Part shown: one piece after another, positions 1-10,400 of the stretch | How positions within the stretch are numbered: position 1 is the first letter of the stretch | Layout: each line of letters starts with the position of its first letter | DNA from: Beroe ovata | Lineage: Eukaryota > Ctenophora > Nuda > Beroida > Beroidae | Assembly: GCA_946803715.1 (NCBI GenBank) | Contig: CAMPET010000301.1 | Span: 56,609-79,857, forward strand | DNA length: 23,249 bases | Direction: 5' to 3' | Notes under the pieces: generated by a model | The model's input: the letters and a program-made list of their open reading frames with translations, nothing else | What the model was told of the DNA's origin: nothing | The model's database searches: none | Made by a program: the position numbers and the translations under genes

Positions 1-50
1 ACAAACACACACAAACATACACACACACAACACACACACACACACACATA
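1..50. repeat. (CA)n microsatellite at the left window edge
   Basis: The first 50 bases are an imperfect CA dinucleotide run with scattered interruptions such as acaaac and acatac. A matching run closes the window at its right edge and a third surrounds the N gap, so such repeats are frequent here. It is probably the contig boundary as well as a genomic repeat. Confidence 0.9.
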
Positions 51-1044
51 TTCTTTCTCAATAATATAACCAGACCTGGTCCTATGTATACTTGACTATC
101 GTGATCACCAATGGTCAAAACCACACCACGTGACAAGTAATTTTATCCCACATGCAGCACTCCAGGTATCTTATTGGTTACCATGATCCACGACAAGAAA
201 TGATTGGCCATGCCTCTGTAATAACTGTATATGATTTGTGACGCTGCCGCAAATTGAGTGGTAAGAGGAAGCATTCATATCCAGCACTGCTAACCAAGCC
301 ATCATGTTAACTTTGTGCCTTAAGGCAATTTTTCTGAGTGTGCTGGAATTATTCCCTGTTTGTGAAACGAGACGTCATAGTAACTCTCTGCCCATACGTT
401 CTGTGGTTGACATTTGTGTCACACTATTGCACATATGCGAGGACTTTATGTAAGGCGCAGTATCTAAAAATGTGTACACGGTCTCTTACCTTCAATACGC
501 GCGCACGTGAGTACATATGGAGACTGCGTAGAATATACGTGCGCGCGAGCATTGGGTAAAAAAATGTGCTGTATGTTTTTTCTTCCATATCGTCGGCGCC
601 GCACAATCGTAATTCCGCCAGCGAGGCCACGCAAATCATCCGACTTAAGTCGAATTCACGCAAATCATTCAACGTAAATATGGCTGGAAGCTCCAGCTTA
701 CTATTTAATGAATCATAGGAAATATATTAAAACCAGTGTTGATTTTTATCAAAATTTTTATTTATTTGATAGTAGACACCTTTGCGAAAGGCAGCGTTTT
801 TCAGTGGCTGAGATTGTATTGATGAAATTTTCTTGAAATGTGTGATGGTTTATATGGTTTTTGTGGATACTGGATAAATATATTTAATATCCAGTTCGAC
901 CTAATTTACTTTCAAACATCAAACTAGTGCTAAGTCTAAATAGGTTTATGTTTTTCATAATTAGCGCTTACAATTGCATACAAATCCACTTATCACTAAA
1001 ATCCGTTTACTGTTGTATTATTATAGGTGTTAGAAAGGGAGGCA
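51..1044. other. 5' flank of the PIH1D2-like gene, no gene seen
   Basis: I see no ORF here with recognisable protein character. The two ORFs longer than 70 codons are on opposite strands of the same stretch and look like chance. A CG-rich patch near 500-625 (alternating GCGCGC and a GGCGCC) contrasts with the AT-rich surroundings and could mark a promoter. A 3' splice site (ttattatag) ends at 1026, 18 nt before the PIH1D2-like start codon, so part of this stretch may be a 5' UTR intron or an outron. A CACGTG lies near 127-132. Confidence 0.5.
1020..1026 (+). promoter_or_regulatory. 3' splice site just before the PIH1D2-like ATG
   Basis: The sequence attatag followed by gtgttag gives a plausible 3' splice acceptor 18 nt upstream of the start codon at 1045. 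It implies either an upstream non-coding exon joined by cis-splicing or addition of a spliced leader. No upstream donor can be chosen with confidence. Confidence 0.4.
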
Positions 1045-1971
1045 ATGGATAATCCAGCATTCATGAAGGAGGCTGACAATATTCTCAAGATGCTGGATGA
1101 TTTGCAAGAAAATAATCCTGAGGAATATGATAAATTCATCAAGAAAACATTAGAGGAAGGGAAGTCTGAGTTTTCTTCACCAACTTTCCGATTTGCTATT
1201 CATGCCAAGGAGACTGGCTCAAGTAAAAGTGTTTGTAAGCGTTTTATCAATATCTGTAGCTTCCCCTCAATCCCTCCTCCAAAATCAGATGAAGACCCAA
1301 TATCAGTATACGGAGGTTCAACCTTCAATGAGACATTGAATGGTGAACCAATATCTATAGATTTTTTGGGAATAAATCCAAAGGTTCTGGATGAAATTGG
1401 TGAGGACAAACAGCTAAGGAAAATGCTCATCAAACTTGCTATTGATTACTACAATGATATCTTTCAATACAAGCTTTCATATGACTGTGGACTTTCAAAA
1501 AAGCAAGTTGGGGATCCAAAGCTTATTTTCACTGCATTTAATAAGAAATCTGGTAAATCAGAAACAAAGCCATCTCAGTTGAACTCAAATTTATCCAATA
1601 TCAAACTTCCCTTTGAAGGTTTTGATGAAGGTTTTGATTTTGATTTGAAAATTGACAATAGCTCTTCCAATGAAATGAAATCAGATTTAATAAAAGAACT
1701 TAATGATCCTCATGAAGATGACATAAGGTTTGAAGTCAAGACTATAACTCATCCAAAGCAATGCATAAAAATAAGGGCAAAAATTGATTTCATAGAATCA
1801 ATCAATGATATTGATTTAGAGATAGTCAAAGATGAAGTTGTATTGACCACAGATAATTTTTCCAAAGTAAGTTGCAAAATACCCAGCTTTGAGAAAGTTA
1901 TTGAAGAAAGCATAAGAGCTAAATTCACAAAATCAAAGGTTTTGACAATTACAGTTGATATGAAAGATTGA
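1045..1971 (+). CDS. PIH1D2: PIH1D2-like PIH1-domain protein
   Basis: Putative R2TP/HSP90 co-chaperone of the PIH1 family, whose members help fold and pre-assemble axonemal dynein arms in the cytoplasm of ciliated cells. The ORF is a single exon of 308 codons, close to the length I recall for vertebrate PIH1D2 (about 315). The N-terminus (LKMLDDLQENNPEEYDKFI) resembles PIH1D2 more than PIH1D1 or the Kintoun type. A PIH1 N-domain follows, with FINICSFPSIPPP and DFLGINPKVLDEI. The last ~85 residues form a CS/p23-like C-domain ending in KVLTITVDM. I chose the ATG at 1045 because it places the LDDL motif about 18 residues in, as in vertebrates. The reading frame is open back to 1027 but has no earlier ATG. 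The AHI1 gene starts 196 nt downstream on the same strand. The absence of introns contrasts with its intron-rich neighbour. The family call is firm; the exact paralogue is somewhat less so. Confidence 0.87.
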   Translation: MDNPAFMKEADNILKMLDDLQENNPEEYDKFIKKTLEEGKSEFSSPTFRFAIHAKETGSSKSVCKRFINICSFPSIPPPKSDEDPISVYGGSTFNETLNGEPISIDFLGINPKVLDEIGEDKQLRKMLIKLAIDYYNDIFQYKLSYDCGLSKKQVGDPKLIFTAFNKKSGKSETKPSQLNSNLSNIKLPFEGFDEGFDFDLKIDNSSSNEMKSDLIKELNDPHEDDIRFEVKTITHPKQCIKIRAKIDFIESINDIDLEIVKDEVVLTTDNFSKVSCKIPSFEKVIEESIRAKFTKSKVLTITVDMKD

Positions 1972-2167
1972 AAACTTAAATTGTGAATACTTTTGGTAAC
2001 TGTTTCAAGATGCGACTTTGTAAATATTGTGAATACTGTGAAAAAGTCTATGGGTGTTTGGGCTTTGAAAGTTTCTGTTTGATCTTTAGTGTATTATTTG
2101 TCAGTCTATTTTTTCAAAATATAGTTGTAACCATCAATCATGTTTAAATCACGTATTCATTCCAGTT
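1972..2167 (+). other. Short intergenic region between the PIH1D2-like gene and AHI1
   Basis: Only 196 nt separate the PIH1D2-like stop from the AHI1 start. I see no canonical AATAAA here. A 3' splice site (tattcattccag) ends at 2165, two bases before the AHI1 ATG. Such a short, same-strand spacer with an acceptor at its end is what polycistronic, trans-spliced gene pairs look like, but a 5' UTR intron of AHI1 starting upstream would give the same picture. Confidence 0.55.
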
Positions 2168-4420
2168 ATGTTCACTGAGCCACCAAAAGAAACAACCAAT
2201 GAAGAAGATGAAATTGACAGGGTAGAGGAAGATGACAAGACTGTGAAGAATGCTACAATGGAGAATAATGAGGCCGAAGGTAATCATAAACCATTAAGGT
2301 ATTCTTTGACCATCAAGGTATTATAGTTATTGCAAATGCTTGCAAAAATTTGACCATTTAACTTATTCTATCTTTCTTATTTGCAGAGGATAAGTCAGGA
2401 CTGATTGAAAGCCCAAAAAAGGAGGGAAAATTCAGCAAATTTGGGAAAGCATGGAAAGATAAAATGAAAACTCCGAAACCAAAGAAAAAGAAAAACCTTG
2501 ATGCTGAGGAAGAGGGAAACGTTGCTGATGATATGGTCATTGAGAGCAGTAAGGTAACAAGCATTGAAACTTTTAGTGAAGATCATAATCTGAGATGTTA
2601 TTTATTTACCTTTGGAAAATACTCGTTTCAGATTGTCCATGAAGAAGAGATCAGTGAGTTAGATGCGAAAGCTGCTGCGAGTGATATGGGGACCCCTAAA
2701 ACAGGTGTTGATCTCACCAATCTCGACACTCCTATCCTCTGATTTTTATGACAGAACATATTACATTTTATTCTTGTTAGCGAATATTTCAGATCAGGAA
2801 GATGTTCTTGAAGAAGAAGATGAAGGTGGAGAAGAAAAAGAAGAAGGAAAAGAAAAGGAAAAGAAGGATAAAAAGCAAGCAAAAAAGGTTAAAAAGAAAG
2901 AGGCTAAGGATAAAAAGAAGTCCAAAAAGAAAGGTGACAAGTCAGAGAAAGATGCAGAGGAATCTGAGCAGGAAGATTTAGAAGAGGAAAAGGTGAAGCA
3001 TTCAAAGAAAGATAAAAAAGCAGCAAAAGAAGCTTCATCGAAATCCAAGAAGAAGGAGAAGAAAGATGATGAAAATGATGGGAAAGATACACCGACCTCG
3101 GATAAGAAAGAGGACGATAATGTTGATGAGACAAAACCAAAGAAAAAGTTCTTTGGAAAGTTTCTGGGGAAACATAAAAAGGTAAAGTATGGTCGGACTT
3201 CTTTCCGAATGGAGGTTTCTTCGAACTTTTATGACATTGACACAGCTTTCTACTACTTCATTGCAGAAAAGTGGCGATGAAGACGCTCTTATTGGCGAGA
3301 AGGAGGAAGATGGGAAAGAGGAAGAGGAAGCTGAGAAAGAAGACGAAGAGGCAAAAGAACTTGAAAACGAGGACAAAGAAGGCGAAGAGTCTGATGATGC
3401 AATCGAGGAACCCCTGGCCAACGACTCGGAAATATCCGGTAAATTGATTTCGACTTTTCTTCATCTTATCATCTTATCTGATATTTTGTGTGGCTTGACA
3501 ATCAACTTATTCCATCTCAGTACCGCATTCAGAGCCTCTTCTTCCCGAACCCTCCCCGGAACCTTCTTCTCCATCACCAGACGTCAGAACTCCTGATCTC
3601 AGTTCAAAAGCAGCATCAGCGAGGGAAGCTCGTCGACATGCCAGGAAAAAGCTCCTGGAACAAATGGAGGCTGAGGGGAAATTGACACCGTCAAATGAGG
3701 GGAAGAGAAGTGTGACACCCGTGTCAGCTGCAGAGGGAGGTGTCCGGAGCTTGTCACCTCCTCCTGGTGATGGCGTCAGGAGTATGTCTCCTGTTTCAGG
3801 TGATGGAAGTGACGCTGTGGAAAGACGGAGGCAACGACGACAGAAGGTATGGGAACGTATTCGTCAAGAATCAAGATTCGTTGCCACTTGAGCTTGACGT
3901 GTTGATAGTTTGCCATGTTCAATATTTCATAACATCATTCTTATCCGGCAGAGAGCTGCCCAGGCCCGAGCGTTGCCACAATCCGATGAGATTCCTAAAA
4001 GCCCAGCGCCAGTCAGTCAGGCGCCAGTCAATCCAGCGCCAGTCAGTCCAGCTCCGACAGAACCGCGCTCTATAGAACCTCGCTCTCCTGAACCAGCGGG
4101 GAAAGCCCGGAGAAAGAGAGGGAGGAAGAAACCACCAGCAGAGGAAACTGAAGTCGATGGAGGTCAGTAGAGAAAACAAAGCTCATGTCCCGCGAATTGT
4201 AACATGGTAGTGCATAGAGTTTTTGAGCATCATGACATTGACATTCCAGGGATCCTATCAGACGAAAAGACCGACGATGTTGTCATTTCGAACAAAGCTG
4301 TTGTTTCATGTGATGTTAACATAACGGCATCACCTGATCGTATGAAGGGTGTCACAACACTCAAAAAGTCAAAACCTAACAAGAAGAGCAAGGGAGGACC
4401 TAAGGAAGCGGAGAGTCCTC
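2168..4420 (+). other. AHI1: AHI1 N-terminal charged and proline-rich region (exons 1-8)
   Basis: Exons 1-8 encode about residues 1-540. Residues ~95-300 are dominated by Lys and Glu/Asp runs (for example KKEAKDKKKSKKKGDK) and would be disordered or coiled. A patch KKKFFGKFLGKHKK near the end of exon 4 is basic with aromatic residues. Residues ~305-480 hold Ser/Pro repeats: three V-R/T-x-L/M/V-S/T-P type units in exon 6 and an APV(S/N)P array in exon 7. Low complexity here is typical of jouberin N-termini, so homology is not readable residue by residue. The assignment rests on phase-compatible splicing into the conserved exon 9. Antisense serine- or phenylalanine-rich ORFs are shadows of this block. 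Confidence 0.75.
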
Positions 4421-7400
4421 GTGAGTGAACTCAATGAATAGGTCGACCTAATCACCAATGACAGATTGGGATATATATTTCACCCCCCCGTCCTCCAGCG
4501 ATAGCAGCCACGCCCAGTACAGTACTTTCCTCCCCTGCGGTGCGGAAACTAGAGTCGGCTCTGAGTGTGAAGGTCCACTATGCTGAGCATCTATACCCTA
4601 CTCTCTACCTTCTTCATCCCCTGGTCAGGATTCATCTACTGGACTGCAAAACAGGGAAATACCTTTCTTCAACGCTCGGGTATGTGGGATGGAGGGAGCT
4701 TTTCTACGGACATACTCATTTCATGGATTTCCAACGATATCGATGCTCACTTTCATCAATTCTCCGGAATTCTATACTTACTTTGAAACCAATCCATCCC
4801 TATGAAACTTCTCGGAATTTCCTCGAAAAGTCCCTTACGATGTTTCACCGTTACAGTGACGCTCGGTACAGCACAGTGCAGCCTCTCCTCACACAATCGT
4901 ACGATCTCCGACTTCACAAGACAATGTCACCGTCATGGGAGGAACAGGTGCTAGTGCCCGAGACGTTTGAGAGTGTCATCGATAACGAGAATGCAGTCGT
5001 CTTCTTCGAGGTGAGACGGAGGGGTGAAGGGTGAGGGTAGAGGGGTGGAGAGGGTTGTTAAGGGGTGAGAATGCGAGGTGAAGATGAGTGGAAGGCTGAG
5101 ATTGGAATGCAGTAAGCTAGAAAATCCGACTCATTATCACAACATCACGACATACCTAACTTCTCTCTCCGCTCTTCAGATTGTGGACATTGTGCCCGCT
5201 CGTGGACTAAAGAAGCACAAGTCCGGATGGATCCACATCGCATGGGCATTCCTCAAGTTGAAATCTGCCCAAGGAGGACACAATGTGGATAGGAAACTGA
5301 GACTGCAGTTGTACAAGTTTCCCATAGTTGAACAGAGCGTGAGTATTCAGTACAGCAACAGTTCTGTTCTCTATGATAATCATTTTTCAGTCCCAACCCT
5401 CTTCAATCAGACATTCGCACATATACCGCCGTATATATTCACTATACAAGTCTCCCTTATTACCCCAATTTCCAGGTATCAGACATCATGCTGTCAGTGT
5501 CACGTACCAAGTACCCCAGTACCCTGTACGTGACTGTCAGCAATGTGACGGACAAGTCAGCTCTATCGTCACTGTACGTGGATCACGTGTCAGCCCAGAA
5601 CCCCGCCCTGTCACAGTACATTGACAGCGTGGTTAACGAGACTTCGCCAAACACGCAGGTAGATTAGATAATTGGTTAATAGATTAACACCTATTCAGGT
5701 CAATTAATATGATAGATTGATAAGGCTAGTGCCAGTTCGGGTCAAAAATTGATTTGCGGAGAGTATGAATTGACAATTCCATATCATGAGCTAATGTGAG
5801 ATTACGGTCGCAGTATTGAATTGATGGCCACAGGGTCAATTCCGTAAACATGGTGTCAAACACTAAGATTATCCGATGAATAACTTGAAAAATCCTAAAA
5901 ATGAAATCTTACGGATGGAAGCTTGATCTGAGTGACTGTGACTCACTCCAGCAGCTTGAAAAACTCCTCAAAATCAATTTCTCCACTCTCATTCTGATCG
6001 GTACTCTCAATCAGAGCATCAATCACCTCCTCTGTAAATTGTCCATTATCCAGCCTCATTAAAATTTCCTTCAACTCAGCTGGCTTGACAGCCCCATCCC
6101 CATTCTTATCAAACTCGATAAACAGCTTCCTGATCTCAGTTTTGGGATCAAGTTGCCGGACCCTGGACGACATCATTTTGACAAACTCATCAAACGTGAG
6201 AACACCGTCCTGCGAGGTATCGACACTGGCAATCATGTCCGTGATATCGGTATCGGTCATCGGCTCGCCCAGCTCTGTCATAAGAGTGCTGACCTCGGCG
6301 TGTGTGATCATGCCGTCGTTATTCATGTCGAACATGGCAAACGCTTTGACCAGTCTAGCGTGATACTCTGGTGAAAGAGACATGACCTAGGAGGGGAGTT
6401 TGTAGTGGTAGATGGAAGTATATAGTGAAAGAGGGAAGTCCATGTCAATGGTAGTCTATGTCAATGGGGTTCTATGTCAATGGTAGTCTATACCATTGCA
6501 CACGGTTCACAATGATGGATCAATATAAAGAGTCAAGAGATCAAAATTGAAAATATACTCAGCACTATATGCAGTTAATTCATGAAATTGCAATGAGGAA
6601 TCGGGACTAAAGAATTGTTTGTCTACTCACCAACCCACGGTGTTATATACCGATCAGCTGCAGTATCACACGTGTCTTATTCACGTGTCTTATTCTCGCG
6701 TCTTATTCGCGTGTCTTATTCACACGTGATTGGAAGTAATCCGCGAAGCGTTAAGTCTCCATACTCAAAAACAGAATTTCGGGATGTCTTTTCCCAAGAA
6801 GTGCATATAGAGCTGTATCGTCATTAGTGTCGCAGTATCGGTTATTCCGGTGTTTGAGTATGTCATGATGTATCGATAGCACGGCGCTGACACCCTGCAT
6901 TTATCATAGGTCACATGTTTGTCACAGACTTTCCCATCGGTCACGTGTTTTCTGCCACAGAATTCCCACAGATCATATGCTCCTTTATCACACATTCTTC
7001 ATATTCAGGCTGATGAGAAAGGAGTCAATCCGTCATGGTCTAGAGCTCCAGGGCAAATGTGCAAGATACCCAAACATCCCAGTTTCGAGATACCAACCCC
7101 AGAGTTGGGATGTTTGTTGATGGCATTTTCATCCGATGGCAGGTGGGTGTGGACGATGTGGTAATGCTTAATGCCATGTCCAAATGCCATAGTGGCATTT
7201 ACTTATTGGGATATGGAGTGCAGAATGCGTTGTGGGACTGTCACACTGTTAATCCTACTTTGCGTAACGCGCATCCGCAAGATTCCGTAGCAACAGCGAT
7301 TTTTCTGCATTTTGTGTGACAGTTGGCGCGGCGCGGCGCGCGACTTCGCACTTCACGTTGGTGCGGCGCGCGACTTAACGTTGAGCGAGCTCGAACGTTG

Positions 7401-10400
7401 ACACTTTGCCTTGAGCAATGGCCAATGAGCGTGTGATAACAGTTAGATTGAGTTAGCCAGCGTTCAAATATTTGATTAGATTTATAGGTAATGGCTGCTT
7501 TCACAAATGAAACAGTCAAACTGTTACAAATCTCAAGGCTCAGAGTTATGTTATCGAATTCCATGTCTCAACGGAAAATACCCATGCAGATACCACTACT
7601 ACTACCTACTGAACTGTAACTTAACTAACTTCAGGAAACTGGCATGTGGGTGTGTATCAAAGACAGGCAACCCAATCCTAGTGTATAGCGTACCTGACGG
7701 TGCATATCTCTACACACTTCACGGACACCACAACATTATCTACGATCTAAAGTGGCACAAAACTTCCCTCCTCTCAGCTTCCTCAGGTAATTAGGTCTAA
7801 TAGGTGTTCTATCATTATCATTATTATCATAATTCTGTTGGAGTGTTGGATCCCTTTCACAGTTCCTCACATTTTACAGACAGTAGGTAGGTATTTCTCA
7901 CATTTTACAGACAGTTCCTCACATTTTACAGACAGTAGGTATTCCTCACATTTTATAGACAGTTCCTCACATTATTCCAGATAGTACAGCCAGAATATGG
8001 AGGAATGGAGACCAGGACAAGCAGATGCTACACCCAACATTCGTCTACACTGCTCAATGGATCGACAAGAGACGAGTAGTCACAGGTATAGCAATCGAGT
8101 GGAATTGCTCCAAAACTGATCAATATAGTGATTTCATGACTGATTTCAGCTAGGTTTGTAAAATTCAGCAACTGAGTCCGGCCAGTTTTATAATCTCTGT
8201 CAACATGAATCGCCCCCTCACAGGAAGTTATGACAGAGTAATCAGAGTTTGGGACACCCACAGCAAGGGAGAACAGTGCGCCCTCTTGTCTCAACTCCAT
8301 GGTCACGTGGGTCACGTGAACAGCATTGTGATGAGAGCACCCGATTGTATGTACAGTGGAGACAGCAAGGGACAGATCATAGAATGGGGTGGAACTGCTG
8401 GAAATTGGAGTCAGGTGGAGACCATTCAACCCCCCGAAATGCAGGTGGGTGGTAAATCTTGTGCTGAGTAGCTGCACTTGGAGGTAATTTGGGAATTGTA
8501 ACGGGAAAAGAAAGAAACCGAAACGACGGAATTATCCATGAATCACTCATCATCTCAAAGTCCAGAGTCCATGATGACATCACAACAACTAATCATAACC
8601 ACTCCTACCCTCCTCTTAATGACGTCATTTCAGGATGTGCCCATCTCCCAACTCCTGCTTCATCCCAACAAGAGGAGGATGTTCGTTCAGTCACGTGACA
8701 GTCACATCAGATTGGTGGATCTCAGGATACGGGCTGTCACCCAACGGTACACTGGACACTCCAACATCCGAGAGCATATTCGGGTAAGATGGAGTACAAA
8801 CGAATATCTCGCTCTCTATTGATATTTGGTGAAAAATTAGGTATCAATCTTTGCGACGAATTGATAATTTGTGATTTGTAACGAATTGATATTTCCGACA
8901 ATTTTCCTGATTAATGTACCTATCTTTTCCGCAGTGTTCCGTATCCCCCTGTGGAACGTACGTGTTATCTGCCAGTGAAGACGGCGATGTGTATGTTTGG
9001 CTGGTCGAGACTGGTAATTACACATGTTGTGTTGCTGTACTTATAATGTTGCCGTAGCAACAGTAGTGTTATTACCACAGCAACGGTAACATGAACCATT
9101 ATTCGCCTAAGTGGAGACTATGACATTTTCCATCGCAGGTGAAGTGGCGTATACGTACAAATTGGGACTACCACACAGCACTTCCGATGTAAAGTTTCAT
9201 CCACACGATAACTTTGCAGCGGTATCATCATTTGGATCAGCTCAACCTGTTGTCTTTTACAAGAGGGAGGAGCAAAAACAGGAAACAACCAAACTGCTAG
9301 GTTTTGAGCCGTGAAAATCAAGAAATCGAATCTGATATCGCTCACTATTTATAATTCGAAATGTTAAACTAAAATGACATGATTGACGATTAAATTTCGA
9401 TCTTCAATTTCCAGAAGGCACAATTCAGATGGATGCTATCCGAGATAAGCTACTCACGGTCTCACCCTCCCGGTCCCCAACTCAACTTGGTACTGCCGGC
9501 CGATTTAGACTGCCCCCTCTTAACAGCGGTCTAGCCTCTAGCACACCTCTGAATAGCGCCACTCTGGGTGGTGGTATGACCATCACACTGACACCTGGTG
9601 CCACGCAAGTCACGGGGCTACCATCGTCTAACTATATCATGGTAGGGAACAAAAACCGAGTTGAATACCCAAACAAAACCGAGACAAATTGACCAAATCT
9701 CGCGAATCTTTAAAACAAAACTTACCTCCTTGTCCGCACACAGTTGAAAATTCTGCACGATTACACGGCACAGCGAAGTGATGAGATAAGCTTGATGGAA
9801 GGAAAGCAAGTTAAACTCATCTACATCGATACTGACGGGTAGGAAAATGGATACTGTTGTAGAATATGTTGCGGAAACCCTTTCCATGATAAGATTGAGC
9901 ACATTCCTGCCCCACAATCCACTCAAATACGCTACTGATCTGCTCACCAATGGCACAACTATTACCTAATTACCAGGATCCGCTCACACTTTGCACAACT
10001 CACAGGTGGTGGGTTGGTGAGAATGGTGAGGGTGAGAGAGGTTACTTCCCCTCTAACTACGTGGAGCAACCAACGGCTGCACAGTCCCTCACTTTCCGGT
10101 CCCTGAACCAAACTCTCAACACGCCGCGCACTAAACGACGTGAGTTATATTCACCGTTGGCTTGGTTTAACAGTGTTGTCATGGTGACACGTTCATGGTA
10201 ACTCAGTCTATTTTTCTTTTTTTTCAGGAATCGATTTTAATATGTCCATGACAAATGGTGAAAGGGAATGGCAGACAATCAACACGAATCCGCTGTGAGT
10301 ATCCAAACTTTAGAGCATGTTTGAAGATGTTTTGTCGATTGAGGTTGCTGTGGTTGTCATGGTAACAATATGTGGTTGTCAGGTCGCCACGGTCACAGAG

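Larger units (their letters stand above)
5659..7008 (+). other. AHI1 intron 12, host of a nested gene
   Basis: This intron is 1350 nt, about ten times the usual size in this gene. It starts cag/gtagat and ends atattcag. It contains the complete calmodulin-like gene on the other strand, plus that gene's likely promoter region with two short tandem arrays and several CACGTG sites. The extra length is largely explained by the insertion. Confidence 0.85.
7009..9300 (+). other. AHI1: AHI1 WD40 propeller (exons 13-19)
   Basis: Exons 13-19 encode about residues 767-1100. They begin with the linker WSRAPGQMCKIPKHPSF. The WD-type blades carry GH dipeptides and terminal WD-like pairs: GHHNIIYDLKW, DSTARIW, GSYDRVIRVWD, GHVGHVNSIV, GDSKGQIIEW, DSHIRLVDLR, ASEDGDVYVW. 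Most match the blade order of human jouberin. Exon boundaries do not coincide with blade boundaries. The propeller is the protein-interaction platform of the transition-zone scaffold. Confidence 0.9.

Noticed and set aside
338-672. Overlapping ORFs of 73 and 82 codons on opposite strands
   Set aside because: No domain character and mutually overlapping; composition follows the local CG-rich patch. More likely chance or part of a promoter.
2628-3464. Several antisense ORFs rich in Ser and Phe
   Set aside because: They are reverse-strand readings of the Lys/Glu-rich codons of AHI1 exons 4 and 5.
4680-4856. Open frame continuing between AHI1 exons 9 and 10
   Set aside because: Donor ggg/tatgtg and acceptor ttacag remove 177 nt and join conserved jouberin segments in phase; the intervening peptide has no counterpart in the family as I recall it.
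7863-7980. CRISPR-like array
   Set aside because: Direct repeats are 21 bp but the spacers are absent or 6-10 bp of similar sequence, and this is a eukaryotic intron.
9301-9314. Alternative exon 19 end using a later donor at 9311
   Set aside because: It would put exon 20 out of frame and hit a stop after about ten codons; the weaker donor at 9301 keeps the frame.
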